Shown: positions 21,507 through 33,399, counted from the stretch's first letter. The stretch is 64,000 nt of DNA from Wolfiporia cocos (GCA_029448655.1 JACCLO010000027.1:62001-126000); one strand, 5' to 3'. Program-made: numbers and translations. The notes: a model not told the origin generated them from the letters alone.

Positions 21507-24500
21507 AGGACCACATCATAGGCATTTGCCTGCTCTGGATTGAAGCGCTCCCTGTCCACCTCCACCCCAACAGCAAGCTCCACATCATCATAGGCAAGTT
21601 CCTCTTGAAGGATGAGATTTACATGTGGAGGCTCCCATTGTGCCTGAGGGAGGGGCATAGGTGGAAAGTCTGTTAGCCGCTTTCCATACTTGAGCAGTAT
21701 ATGATTGAGAAGGAACAGTCCCAGGTCCCAGACCTGTTCATCTGTGGGATCCTCATGTCCATAAGCAACAACTCGGGGTCGTAGGTCGTCACAAATGTTA
21801 TCCCTGAACCGGGTCCAGAGGTCGGCAGGCTCCACAGGATGACAATGGGTGAGGAGTATGGCAAACAGATTGCGTAGCTGTGATCCTGACTGCATGTCTG
21901 CTGCCTCCTCCAAGCACAGTGCCCACTCCCCATCATCCTCCAGAAGTCCACGGGCAGAGCATGTGGCCTTGAAGGTTGGGTATGCAACCCCATTGACCTT
22001 GTAGAGGTCATCCCAGCAGGTGGCACCCTTCACCACCGTGAGCAAGAGCCGTAGGTAGAACTTTTCGCCAGCTGAAGGGTGGACAAAGGCCATCCTGCCT
22101 ATTGAAAAGTCCCGTTGCCTGACCTTCCAGGTGCGGGACCTTGCATTCCACACAAAGTGCTGTGGGAAATCTTGGTACAGATGCTGTGTTGCCCCTGGAA
22201 GATCTCGGTTTGCCGTGAACCATTCAGTGAGCTGAGTCTTTGTCGAGGATGGACGGTCAGCAACTTCATGGGGGTCATCTCCCTCAGCAAAGAATATCAT
22301 CTGCTCGTCCTTGAGATGTATGGTCAGCCGATATACAGAAGGCTTTTCCTCATGCATGGGAAATTCTGCAATGTGCCAAAATGCCTCCACTGGTCCAATG
22401 TAGCGTCCGTCAATGTATTGTTTTACCTCGTCAACCTGTCCAACCTCCAAGGTCGCACGGTCATGCCCCTTGTAGATGTACTTGTGTATGTACTTCACTG
22501 CCCTGATGGAAGTGCAGATCTCCACATTGATATGGCAGTCCAACATGGCAGTGAGGTGAGGGTTGTAGGGAACAACATGATGATTGTCAAGACGGTGACC
22601 CCTGGAGTTGACATACGAATGGCCATTGTCAGGGCGTGCATATGTGGGGTACCCATCCTCTCCAAACTGGGTGTCCTCGCAAAATTGCTTTGGATAGCGC
22701 TTGGAGCAGGCCCTGTCCACCATGCATGGAGCATGAGGGTTATCATCCCCACATGGCCCATGGAGCATGCATTTTGTGACCATGTCATAGAGCTTTGGCT
22801 GGGTCTCCTGACAGGGAAGCTGTGCAGACATGATGCTGTCCACTTGGCCACCATCATGAATCTTGTAGAGATCTTTGAGAAAAATCAGAAGGTGGACATG
22901 AGGCAGCCCCCGCTTCTGAAATTCAATGGTGTAGACATCCCCAGCCAGCTCACCAAAGAAGCCATCCTTGATCAGCTTGATCAAGGCCTGGAGCTTCAGA
23001 TGGAACACACGGGCCATGACACAGTAATCTACTGTGCGTACCGCTATGCGGGAACCTCTCCCTATAGCTCCTATCCGTAGGAGAACAGGAGTCATCTAAG
23101 TCTTGAGATGACCCTGCCAGTGTGTAAGGGGGTGACCATCCATTGATGAAGACACTAGTCGCTGGGCCCCAGACTAGCAGTGGTAAGAGAGAGGAAGTCG
23201 CCAGCACGCAAGCACGCAGTATGAAAGTAGATCACCAGGGGATACGCCCCCAGAGCCGACAATACTAGTTCTGAGGAGTACCTCAGAACGTACGCTAGTA
23301 TATATACATGAAGACGTTGTCTAGCGCAGCACAAGGCCTGCCCTAATGGCGAGGTCTGTGCGCGCACTGTGACTATCTACAGAGGTAACATAGCGACGCT
23401 GTTACTAGTACCGTGACTACTCACATGACATGTCGCAAGATAAGATGAAGTTAATATCTACCCATGCACGTGCTGTTCCACAGCGATAATCTAATCTAAT
23501 CAGCAGAAAGTGCGAATATTCGTATAAACGAAGGATTTCTTGTGACAGGCCACAATATCAGGACGGTCTGCTGCTGTTTGCTTCTTCTATGGCTGCCTAG
23601 GATTATCTTCATCAGCATCTAGCTCTAGCAATGCATCCTGTATTTTAGGCCACTTAGGGTTGGCTATCATCGTGAGGAATACATTAGGCTTGTGGCAATA
23701 TTGGCAAATGGCCAGAGAGTCCTGAAGCAGCTGATACATATGCCATGCACTTCCCAGATGGGAGGAGGGCAGAATGATCCACTGTCCCTGTTGGCCCAGG
23801 TCTGGAACATTGTCGTTAGCATCAAGGGCATCCCTTACACTATTGTAGAGGTCTGCATGGATCTGCCTTTGATTGTTCCGCACCCAGTGAAGCTTGCTGG
23901 CCTCAATGGAAGCCCATGCATCCACAACGTACTGCTGAAATAGACATCCCCCATGGAAGAGATAGTCAATCTCCTCAACCACATCTTCATGTCTGATGAT
24001 GCGGGGGTGTAGGCGGTAGGCATAGAAGCATTGTTCAGAGACTTTTGGGCTCCGCATCTGTCCTTGAGGGCCTGCTCCTGATGGTATCAAGGGGTGCCAT
24101 CCTTGGTCACCATATGGAAACAGCAGCACATAGTGCAATGGAGAATATAGTGGGTGTATGTTACTGATCTTTTCCAAGTTACCACCATGGAGCCGGAGGA
24201 TAATGTCTCTATGTCTTTGAACATCTTCGTCGCCACTGCCTGGAATCACCGCCGCAACCTCATCTGTGGTGGGGAGGTTATAACGCCGTCTGTCTGCAGT
24301 ATGCTGCAGCATTATGTGTGCCCGCACATTGGGCTGTTCTTCAGGTGGCTTTGCCTGTAGGATCTCAAATGCACGGCGGTAGAGAGGAACAAAGGGGTTA
24401 TGCTCCTCAAATACGACCTGCAGCTCACCCATGATTCCTGGATCCAGATTGTGATTCCGCGTATTGTGGGTATCCAGGGCAGCCTGAGGATCATGTATAT

Positions 24501-24708
24501 AGAGCTGTGCATATGATGGCTGAAGACCCTCTGGCGGGAGGAGACTTCCCATTTTGTGGTACAGAGCACCATGTATCTTAAAGGAGTATGGGCCTGAGCC
24601 ATTGAGGATGGCATTATCGACATTGACAGTGACAGACGTAAATGCAAAGGCATTGTTGTACTGCCGGATCTTGTCCCGGAATGATTGAGAGCGGGGATCC
24701 ACACCCAT
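21466..24708 (-). pseudogene. Helitron Rep: Helitron_like_N and HUH endonuclease
   Basis: The upstream part (24708-23587) is the Helitron-like N domain and ends in the typical NPKWPKIQDALL. The HUH nuclease follows, with GLPHVHLLIF as the HxH metal motif (about 22885-22905). YIHKYIYKGHD carries the paired tyrosines that cleave and join DNA (about 22470-22500). A TAG at 23587-23589 replaces an expected CAG (Gln) right before KKQTAADRPDIVA. A solo LTR (23017-23547) then splits DIVA from RVFHLKL; without it and its duplication the frame continues. This gene is the catalytic heart of rolling-circle transposition but is broken here. Confidence 0.85.
23017..23547 (-). mobile_element. Solo LTR, TSD GGCCA, inside Helitron Rep
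   Basis: TGACACAGTAATC...TTTCTTGTGACA is flanked by GGCCA at 23012-23016 and 23548-23552. It contains the tatatatacatg box and 'cctgccctaatggcgaggtctgtgcg'. Confidence 0.95.
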
Positions 24709-24714
24709 GAACAG

Positions 24715-25731
24715 TCAGCGTAATGCTGCAGGAGGCAGTTGTATAGGAGGCAGATCCACCTGGCCCTGAAGGCAACACACACCAAACTTGTGGCTAGTGT
24801 TAGTGGATGACTTCAAGCACTCGCCTTTCCAGTGCAATGCATGGCAGTGTGGACATTGTATGTCCATCCTTCCAATGGAGTGACGGTCTGCTGGTTCAAC
24901 ATAGGGCTGCCTTCCTAAAGGGATATTTTGTGGGACTTGAAGCTCTTGGTGCCGCTGCAACTCCCTTTGGAGTCTTGCCTGTTCGATCAGCCACACATCA
25001 TCAGCAAGTGCTGCATGCTGCTGGATCTCCATTTGCAGTCTGGCCTCTTCGATCAGCTGCACGTCACGGGCAACTTCTGTGTCCTGCTGGATCTGCCTTT
25101 GCAGTCTGGCCTCTTCACTCAGCTGTGCATCATTAGCAAGTGCTGCTTGACGTTCAACCTGGCGTTGATGTGTCTGCTGCACAATCCTTTGCTGATCCCT
25201 GACATGGCTGTCATGATTTGTTCATTGTGCCAATAATGTCTGATAGCGACTGCCTACAGAGGAGGAAGGTGCCAGCATGTGTGGTGTGGAAGGAATGGAC
25301 AATTCCTGATTTTGTCTGCGTGCACGCACTCTGCTAGCGTGGCTTTCATTGAAACCATGTTCAAGTTCTGCTTGCCAATCACGCTGTGGAGGTACATGCA
25401 CTGAGTTTGCAGGGGGCCAACGATATGTAGCATGTGGATCGGGCATGCGGGATGGTCCAGGTACTGGTTCATTTGACTGCAAAGGTCGACCCAGCTGAGG
25501 ATGCCAGCTGCGTATCCGGGATGTGTTCCAAGGAACGTTATGCAGATTAGAAGGACCTGCAACAGGGACATCATATCCAGCAATAGCCTGATTTTGTTGT
25601 TCAGGAATCAGAGGTCGTAAGGGTCCAGCCATGGGCTGGTTTTGAGGAACAAATGCACTTGCGATACCATGTTCCCCATGAGGATGGTGCAAGGCAAAGG
25701 TAGGCTGTGGAAAGGGCTGCCTCATCTGCAA
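24715..25731 (-). pseudogene. Helitron N-terminal region with heptad repeats and zinc motif
   Basis: One minus-strand frame runs from 25731 into the Helitron N domain, broken by TGA at 25222-25224 and at 24715-24717. The first part is Pro/Gln/Arg-rich. The middle holds about three 29-residue repeats (EEARLQ.QIQQ...A.DVQLI type), predicted coiled coil. Then comes CPHCHALHWKGE...FGVCCLQGQV.LP, the cysteine/histidine motif found ahead of the Rep domain in many Helitron proteins. Both stops are in frame with the downstream domain, so one C-to-T change each would explain them. Confidence 0.75.
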
Positions 25732-25929
25732 TCGCTAACATCACACAGATGGCGGTGTCATTTGCAGACGTGCTTCCTGGTCCTGTGCCCTATGTTCCTC
25801 TCAGTCATGTTCTGGTGTAGAGGGAGGATCCCTACAACAGATCATAACCTTCAGCATTCAGTGTGTCTGGCAGAGCAGAATCCATACATCACGAATGTGT
25901 TTTGTGTGTGATGATATGAGAATTGTTGC

Positions 25930-26310
25930 TTCAAAGATTTGGCAAATCTATGTGCATCGACCCATAAGTGCCAAAGAGCCCACTGCCAGCATGTCATAAC
26001 AACCCACAGTTTGTTGTGTTGTCCAAGCAAGTGTGAGGAAGGTCACTTATCAGCTCCTCAAAGATTGGGGAGATCTATGTGCATCAACCCATAAGTGCCA
26101 AAGAATCCACTGTCAGAATATTATAACAACCCACAGTATGTTGTGTTGTCCAAGCAAGTGTGGGAGAGGTTGCTTATCAGCTCCTCAAATATTGGGTAGA
26201 TCTATGCGCATCAACCCATTAGCCATAGAACCCAATGCCAGCATGTTATAACAACCCACAATATGTTGTGTTGCCCAAGCAAGTGTGGGGGAGGTTGCTT
26301 ATCAGCTCAC
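25930..26310. repeat. ~122-bp tandem repeat, about three copies
   Basis: The unit runs 'cagctcctcaaagattggggagatctatgtgcatcaacccataagtgccaaag...cccacagtatgttgtgttgtccaagcaagtgtggga'. Copies near 25935, 26055 and 26180 are about 90% alike by eye. It lies in the 5' noncoding part of the Helitron. Confidence 0.8.
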
Positions 26311-26574
26311 AGATAAGCAATGACTGTGTAGGGGCTTTCAACAGCTTATTACAGATGGTAATATGTCTGTTACTGCACCAATGTAGTGTGTCAATGTCTC
26401 TTGTCCCACTCCCCCACAGGGTAGGCAGGGGGCATTGTTTGTCACTGTTGTGACAGGGAAAGCCTAACACCTCTGTCCACCCATGTCCACCTACTTGAGT
26501 TTTGGTGGGGCCCCCCTGTACGTTTTTGGCACCAATTTTTTTATTTCATAGATGTACTCTAATACACATGTAGA

Positions 26575-26834
26575 TTACAGCAGTAGCGAAATAATTGCAA
26601 CGTGTGGTCAGGAAGACGCGCAAAACGCGAAATGTGTGAGTTTTCATCAAACACGGCGCGTGCGTTGCAGGCGCTGGGCATGGGAATCTATCAGCCAACT
26701 CCCCGGGTCGCAGGCACCCTATCTAATGGGAGCAGGATTCACGACGCGCATGGACGCCATGCGGCGAACGTGGACACCAGGTGCGCAAAACACGAGCAAC
26801 ACGCGACAGGTCCCACGCGAGCTCCCATTACTTT
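26575..26834. other. Unassigned CpG-rich segment
   Basis: About 260 bp between the Helitron's probable 5' end and the LTR nest, richer in CpG than its surroundings. A short inverted pair (tctaatgggagc near 26710 and gctcccattac near 26820) is visible. No gene was recognised. Confidence 0.35.
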
Positions 26835-26897
26835 TAGATTAGGTAATACAAGTAACTACTTTCATATGTACAGGTCCTTGGGAACCTAAGTACTTAG

Positions 26898-27466
26898 TGT
26901 CACAGTTTATTTCTCCTCTCCTCTGTCTGCATCGTTTGCTAGATCATGTGATGTATATGGCGCTTCCTTGGGGGTAGCGTGCATCCCTCTGGCTCGGTCA
27001 TGTAGCTAGTCACGTGGTACGTTACTTGTACAGTCACTGTAGTTACCTCTAGGGTCACAGCGTTGTTGGTGACAGCACACGGACCGCTTCAGGGTAGACA
27101 CATACTAGATACTTAGCATTGCCACCTGTACTTAAGGCGTAGCAGATGCAGGCTTACACCCCATCTTTAGGATTCTCTCGACAACTGGGCTAGGCCCTTT
27201 CTCACTTGTTAGTCTGTGTGACTCGTGCCTGCCCAACTACGATGCTTGGCTCTGCTCTACTACATGGGACTTACCCTCTGGCTCTGATACCTGGAAGTCA
27301 CCCCACTACGCCTGTTTGGTTGCGTGCACATCTGCAAAGGCTGTTGCTCACCAGGACACGGCGTGCGCAGTGCTCATGCCTAACCACCACCCCAAGGTAT
27401 AGTCATAGTATGATGAGTATTCCCCGTCTATGGCCGGTCACACAGTCTGGTGAGTAGACTGTGTCA
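26898..27466 (+). mobile_element. Solo LTR, TSD CTTAG, nested in LTR B copy 1
   Basis: TGTCACAGTTTATTTC...GTAGACTGTGTCA is flanked by CTTAG at 26893-26897 and 27467-27471. Flanking sequence rejoins as LTR B. Confidence 0.95.
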
Positions 27467-27681
27467 CTTAGTATCGCAGTAAAATACTATATACCAATCA
27501 ATACCGGGGTATAGATGTACAGGCAAGGTCGCACGAATAGCGGTAGGTGCGCATTGTCATTAGTAACCAAGGGCGTGACCAGCACATGGTCTGCTGATGT
27601 GTATAAGCTGACTGCTACAGACAAATAGTCTGATTGGCTAATGAACTAGACATGTGACTCTAAGGGAACTTCCATTGATAA

Positions 27682-29017
27682 TGACACAAGATGCTACTTA
27701 CTTAGTATTCTTGATGATGTTGCTGGTTAGATGACAGAGATTGTAGTAGGCTTAGCAGGATACGATGAGTTGTTAACTTGAAGATATGAATGCAATGAAT
27801 AGAACTGAGGACTTAGTCGCTCAGCAGTGAAGTATATATACATGATAAATAAGACCCCTAACAGTCTTATTAGGTAATACAGTTATCTACTTTCATATGT
27901 ACAGATCCTCAGGAACCTAAGTACTTAATAATACACATTAAAAGTATATACCGATCAATACCGGGATATAGGTATGCGGCGGAGGCCATGCGAATAGCGG
28001 TTATAGTGCATTTCATTAGAAAGCAGAGGTGTGACCTAATGCTGGTCCACTGAACTAATGGTGCTGACGTGGCACAGACAAGTAGTCCAATTGGCTAGAG
28101 TACTAGACATGTGATTCTAAGGGAACTGTTACGGGTCGAATACCCGTTCGTATATTCGAGTCGCGAATATAGATTGTTCTTCTGCACGTGGGCGTATAGC
28201 CGTATGCAAGGCAAATGCTCGTTAGATGCCTTCAGGTCCTAGGTGAAGTTCCTAGGAGATCGTATAATATCCAATCCGTGTTAGAGGATATAATCTGTTC
28301 AGGTGCGAGTCTAATAGAATATAAGACTCGCCTAAGTCCGAGAAGTCAGTGTGCACTTCGAGGACTTAGTCGTTCGGTTGCTCGAGTGAGAAATACTGAG
28401 CGTAGTTTCCTACGTTTGAGAACGAGTATAAGACTTCTTGTTTATACAACAAGGTCGAGCTGAAGAGCCTCGACAGTAGGTACATTAGTTTATATACTAC
28501 GTTGGGTTTCAGGGGTCAAGTCCGTCCCAGATGTCACCGATACTATCTACGCTATGGTATCAAACGTTTGATAGGTATGTAGTGATTTTCCTGAGACGAT
28601 AGATAGGAATGATGGCGGTTGAACGCCATCTATCAGCTAATAAACGATGAACATGAAACGGTGGCAGAGTTGGATCTGCCAAAGGTGAAACACGCCCTAT
28701 AGACTAGTACAACTGGGGATGTGCCCAGTAGAGTCACGAGTAGCCAGGGGAGTTGGTTGCGCAACAAGTCCCTGTATCGTATTTGCCCAGTGGTGAGTTC
28801 TGTCGATATTCGAAAAATCAAAAATAACCGTAACAGGAACTTCCATAGATTAGATACCGTCGTTACAGGAGATAACATGGCCATCATTCAGCTTGTATCT
28901 AATGTATAGTTATGAACCAAGATAAGTCCGTTATAGGCGTAGAAACATCACATAAATAGCTAGAATTATCGGGAAAATGGTAGAAAATACAGTAAAGACT
29001 AGGGAATTCTTGTGACA
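27682..29017 (-). mobile_element. Solo LTR B copy 2, TSD GATAA, nested in copy 1
   Basis: It starts TGACACAAGATGCTAC and ends AATTCTTGTGACA, with GATAA at 27677-27681 and 29018-29022. It is inserted into a copy of its own family and carries another insertion (28127-28835). Confidence 0.95.
28127..28835 (-). mobile_element. Solo LTR (diverged gypsy-1 type), TSD GGAAC, nested in copy 2
   Basis: TGTTACGGGTCGAATACCCG...ACCGTAACA, 709 bp, is flanked by GGAAC at 28122-28126 and 28836-28840. It shares 'gagaacgagtataagacttcttg' and 'acaaggtcgagctgaagagcctcgac' with the LTRs at 11048 and 59890 and keeps many CpGs, so it is probably one of the younger insertions. Orientation is taken from gypsy-1. Confidence 0.95.
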
Positions 29018-29188
29018 GATAAGATAACTGTCATTACGGGAGATAACGTGGCCATCATTCAGCTTGTATCTAACAGATAGTTATGAACTGAGATAAGCTA
29101 GTTGTCGGACTAGAAACCCAAGAATAATAGCTATAAAGACGGGAAAAATAGTAGAAAATATAGGAAAACTAAGGAAATTCTTGTGACA

Positions 29189-30502
29189 CATAATTTGTCG
29201 AAATCTCTAGTGATGCATGTGAATTTTGCCAGTACCAATGCAGGGGTGGTGTAGTCAGGGGCTCACCATAGGTGGGCAAGTTGCAGGTATGCTGTGATGA
29301 CCTTCTTTTCCACCTCCTTGAACCAGTCCCACTTCTTTTCTGAGCAGTATATGTCACACAGGTTGTCAATCCCATGCTTTTCCTACCATTCGCCTGGCAT
29401 CCACAACTCCTCTACTCATCCCAACAGCATCTTCTTTGGGATGGCCATCTGCTTCCTGAGGATGGCACCTTTCATTCAGTCTCCACCTTCTCTGTGGCTA
29501 CCCTGGCAATGTATTCATCAAGGGTTGCCTTCTTAAGGCGCTTCTCAAGTTTGTTGTGCTGCTTCTGAAGCTTGTCAAGCTTTTTTTTGGCAGATGTTGG
29601 CTAGGGAAAACTTGTGGTTCACCCTCTCAATCTTGGCTGGGTCAGCCAGTTTCTTGTAAAAAAACATTTTTGCCCTTTCTGGGCTTACAGGACATGGGGG
29701 TGCCTGCCTCCATAATGGCTTTGAAAGAATGGGTAGTCCATTCCTTGTGTTCCCCCATGATCTTGTTTCTTGGTGTAACCGTGAAACATGTGGCAACTTT
29801 CAGCATGACTAATGCAAGAGTACATAATAAGCTATCTAGTAACGGTTCACGTGGGTCTTCTGTTGGGGCTTATTGTTGCTTCTTGATGTGTTGTGTGCTT
29901 ATCCTCTGGCATCAATGGATACTCCATCCTTGACTGGAGTTAGTATCAGTGACAGGATTGCATCTCTCTCACGCTACCAGATGGAGGGATACAGCCAGTA
30001 CAATGACCTAATCATCCAGATAATGCAGGATTTGGGGTATTACACCCCGCATGTGCCCACACATACCTCAAACCAGTGGGCTGCCAATCTTAAAACCTAT
30101 TGCTGGGTCAATAGATCAGTGGCTAGCCATGGCCAGAACTCTATTGTTCTGAAGCCTATTGGCATCAGTTCTAGGCAGGGTCACTTGGACCCACCCATCC
30201 AGCTCTAATTAGAGCCATCCCTGTACACCTGGGAACAGGCTAGAAGGTTCCATCTGGCCAGATCAAGAGTTTACACCCTTGCTGTCAGGTCCCAACTCTT
30301 GGACCAGACCTTGACAGGTCTAGTCCCATTCCCTTAAGCCTGGGATCCGGCTATTTGCCCAAAGGCAGTACTCCCCCAGAGCCCACTAAGAAAACCCTGG
30401 CATCTGGCGATGAGTGGGGGTGCGCAGACAGTGACTAAGCCCCTAAGAAGAAAAAATCTCAGACCCCATAGGGGGCAGGGTCAAAAGCAAGTTCTATTCA
30501 TA
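29189..30502. other. Unrecognised sequence, possible gene remains
   Basis: Short open stretches occur on both strands: minus about 29169-29375 and 29575-29796 (VNHKFSLANICQKK, EWTTHSFKAIMEAG), and plus 29873-30208 (SDRIASLSRYQMEGYSQYN). The minus-strand series has stops about every 60 codons, as expected of a decayed captured or transposon gene. I cannot name a family. Confidence 0.35.
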
Positions 30503-31108
30503 TAACGCAAGACAATACTCACTTTGGTTAGTTGCTTGAGGCTATAAGAGAGATATTAAGCAGAATATGATGAGTTGTTAACTTGTAGTATGAATGCAAT
30601 GAATGGAACTGAGGCAATAGTGCTCAGCAAGTCCAGTATATATACATGTAATATAAGACCCCTAACAGTCTTATTAGATAATACTAATGTCTGTATTCAT
30701 ATGTACAAGTCCACAGAGACCTAAGTACTGAGTAATACACATTAAAAGGATATACCGATCAATACCAGGCTATAGAAAGGTGGCAGCAGCCGTGTGAATG
30801 GTGTATAGTGTGCATTGTCATTGGTAACCAAGGGCATGACCAGTCCCCAGTCCACTGACATGTAAAGGCTGATTGCTATGGATGAGAATGTCCAATTGGC
30901 TGTAACTAGACATGTGACTTTGATGGTAACTATCGTAGATAAGATAACCACACATAAGGTCTGATAACACAGCCATCATTTGGCTTGTATGTAACACTAA
31001 TGTTACAAACCAGATGGGCTGCTTATTGGTGTAGAAAGTCAAGATTAATTGATAGAAATGCTGGAAAAATAGTAGAAGATAGTAGGAAATTAGGAGATTC
31101 TTGTGACA
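30503..31108 (-). repeat. LTR B copy 3
   Basis: It begins TAACGCAAGAC (consensus TGACACAAGAT) and follows LTR B through 'acccctaacagtcttatta' and 'gatataccgatcaatacc' to the end GATTCTTGTGACA. No target duplication was found, and it is rich in TG/CA, suggesting age. Confidence 0.75.
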
Positions 31109-31805
31109 CTGCCTACATCAAGCCTCAGCAGGATCCAATGGTAGCCAAACTGCAATTGCACACTATACCACCTATTTGGGCACAGGTAATTGGATTTCTA
31201 CTCCAATTGTGATGTAGACTTAGACAGTATGTTACAGTTGAGACATAAGGTCTGTGATGCCTTTGATTGGTTCCAAAGCTATCAAGGCAGAGTATACTTC
31301 ATGAAAGACATGGTCCAAGGCTATCTTCTCAGCACATTTTCTTTGAAGTATGTTGTTCTTTGTAACCCAGAGCACACACAAGCATTTGACTGCAACACAG
31401 CCATGATATCTTCACTCATGGAGGCTGTCTGATAATTTCTCATGGATGTGTAAACTACCACCATCCACCTCACATTACTTATTTGTATCAGAGGTGGTAA
31501 GGCAGAGAGTCTCCATACCAAGGATAGGCAAATATCATCTCAACAAGCCGATGATCAGCTTTCAGAGAACAAGTCTATCCGAGCATTGATGAATACATAT
31601 ACAGCAGGGCAGCTGCTGGCCTTGTTGATTGATGACAGGTATAGCCTCTTTTCTTACAATCTTGCAGCTGACAACTACATATATGTTGTACTGGGATTCT
31701 ATCATATTGTACATGCTTGGGATATGTGTGAGACGTCCTGTCCATCAACTGACTAGGACAAAGCTGAACAACAGGTGGCACAAAACACTTAAGGGTATGT
31801 TGTGT
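31109..31805 (+). other. Unrecognised remnant with plus-strand open stretches
   Basis: Plus-strand frames read SMLQLRHKVCDAFDWFQSYQ at about 31215-31275 and RALMNTYTAGQLLALLIDD at about 31578-31634, interrupted by stops. I see no family signature. Possibly a decayed captured gene. Confidence 0.3.
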
Positions 31806-32340
31806 GCTATGTCACAAAGTGACATTCAACGCCATTTATCTCATATTTTTAGCTATTTTTCCTGAATTACTACGTATAAGTACTCGTTATCCACAGATGC
31901 CGAGATGCCGAAAGGCTTATCTCGTATTTAGGTAGTATTAGCTAAGTTACACACTAGTTATCCAATATGACCCAGTGCTTACACGCTACACACCTACAAT
32001 GACTCAGCGGCCCATACTTATATATAGACCACTAACTCATAGATCACACATGCTGACTTATATCCCAATATCAAGCTATGTCAGCTTGCTTAGCATATAC
32101 TCTTGCGCCTTAGTAATACTTAAGGCTCAGAGTCTCTAGGGACCTACTGTGGTGGCAGGGGTCCTATATAGCATGTATATAAGCTACAGTTCTGATGACT
32201 ACAAGTCCTCAGAACTAGTCTCTTATTTGAAGCTGCTTAACCACTATACCTTCGCACCCAGCACTCGCCACCCCTTCAATTGTCAGTAACTGTTTTGGCA
32301 AGTCTCTCACTGAGTTTGTTATATGCTATAAGTTCACATT
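31806..32340 (+). repeat. Diverged LTR remnant of the chromovirus-1 family
   Basis: TGTCACAAAGTGACATTCAACGCC... with 'aatgactcagcgg', 'gctatgtcag' and 'gcatgtatataag' resembles the LTR at 43417-44137 in the same order, much diverged. The right end is not clear. Confidence 0.55.
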
Positions 32341-32506
32341 TCAATGGTGTGAAGAACAGGGTAACCCATGGTAGATCCCCATCTCTGCACGTGCATGTAT
32401 GTGATGCCCTTAGAATCTCCAAACATGGATTGACATGCTTCTCATAGCAACAAAAGATATCATTGGTATAGATTCTGATCCTGTCATGGTTCCATCGACC
32501 ATGCCA

Positions 32507-32700
32507 TCTGTCACAGATTATACCTGTAAAGGCATCTGGACGTTACGGAGTAATTAACTAGGGTAGTACGTCCCAAATACGCGGCTTACCTGAACAAGGC
32601 GCCTAGCGTGGGAGTATGAACTGCAGATATAGCTGGACCCTCGATAGCAGCATGAGCTGTTATCGTAGCCCTTTTGGGGGAGTGGTCTATAACACCACTC
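32507..32700 (+). repeat. Repeat family D copy
   Basis: TGTCACAGATTATACCTG..., 'gcgtgggagtatgaactgcagatatag' and 'cgtagcccttttgg' match 18184-18380 and, inverted, 37176-37400. Confidence 0.6.
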
Positions 32701-33399
32701 ATAAGCGCGTTGCATTGGGTCCGCTGCGCATCTTGTGATACCATCCAAACCCTTAGCATGTCACTCATCATCATCAAACACTGGTAAGCTGTCAACAAAT
32801 CTGAACCCCTTGGAAATCCTCCATGAAACTCATACAGAAGTTGCAGCAAGGTTGCTTATCAATGCAGAATATGCAGTACTGCTTCACCAATGATTTATGC
32901 CCAACATTGGCTATGCTTGCACCCAAAGTGTCCAGCATTCTGAAGAACGCAGTATGGTCATGCCCATAGTACAGTCTTGGACTATGCAGCTAACTTTCTT
33001 CAGCTGCTGCCATTTCCCCTAGAGAGGATAGGAGATATCAGACCCCCACTTTCTGTGACTGATGAGCTGAGCAGTATCACAACTAACCATATTTTCCACA
33101 AAGGATGGCACTGTAGGAAGTATGAGCATCTTTCTTGTAGGTTTGGATGAAATATTGAGAACTGCATAACAACCTAACAACACTATGACAGGTACAAATG
33201 GGAATTCTGTGTCACACTAATCCTATGTCTTAGTTAACGTCTTAAGCTTCAGGCGCATAGTTCAAGACCAAAGGTGTGAGCTCAGGTGGGCGCACATAGA
33301 TCATAAAGCAGGAGGTTATAGAACCAGTAGGGAAAATGCCCCCATAGTGAAAATGGATGCCCTAGCAGCAATTGTTAAGTCTGAGCATCATAGGGTGCT
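32701..33399. other. No gene identified
   Basis: Minus-strand fragments are short and stop-ridden. A 'gtgtcacactaatcctatgtcttagtt' motif at 33211 recurs at 60715, so part of this is old LTR sequence. Confidence 0.3.

Larger units (their letters stand above)
19500..26574 (-). mobile_element. Helitron (Rep/PIF1), interrupted and decayed
   Basis: The 3' terminus (minus) at 19500 ends CTAG followed by T. A perfect 7-bp-stem, 3-nt-loop hairpin (19513-19529, CCGTGGC/GCCACGG) sits 9 nt before it, which is the canonical Helitron ending. The element lies between an A and a T of the interrupted LTR, as Helitrons do. The 5' end is tentative: on the minus strand A|TCTACATGTGTATTAGAG at 26574 is a plausible TC start. 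The body encodes a zinc motif, Helitron_like_N, HUH Rep and PIF1 helicase. A solo LTR (23017-23547) is nested in it. The 3' end is confident, the 5' end about 0.4. Confidence 0.8.
26835..29188 (-). mobile_element. LTR B copy 1 (left-truncated), host of a nested LTR stack
   Basis: Pieces at 26835-26897, 27472-27681 and 29023-29188 line up in order with the complete LTR B at 61095-61712. They show 'attaggtaata', 'ctaagtacttag', 'accgatcaataccggg', 'gataacgtggccatcattcag' and the end TTCTTGTGACA. The first part of the LTR is missing on the left. Confidence 0.8.

Noticed and set aside
22115..23080. 321-codon plus-strand open frame
   Set aside because: Antisense shadow of the Helitron Rep domain, which has the HUH motif on the other strand.
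24960..26310. CRISPR-like regular repeats
   Set aside because: Repeats are coding heptads and a 122-bp tandem, not short repeats with unique spacers; this is also a eukaryotic genome.
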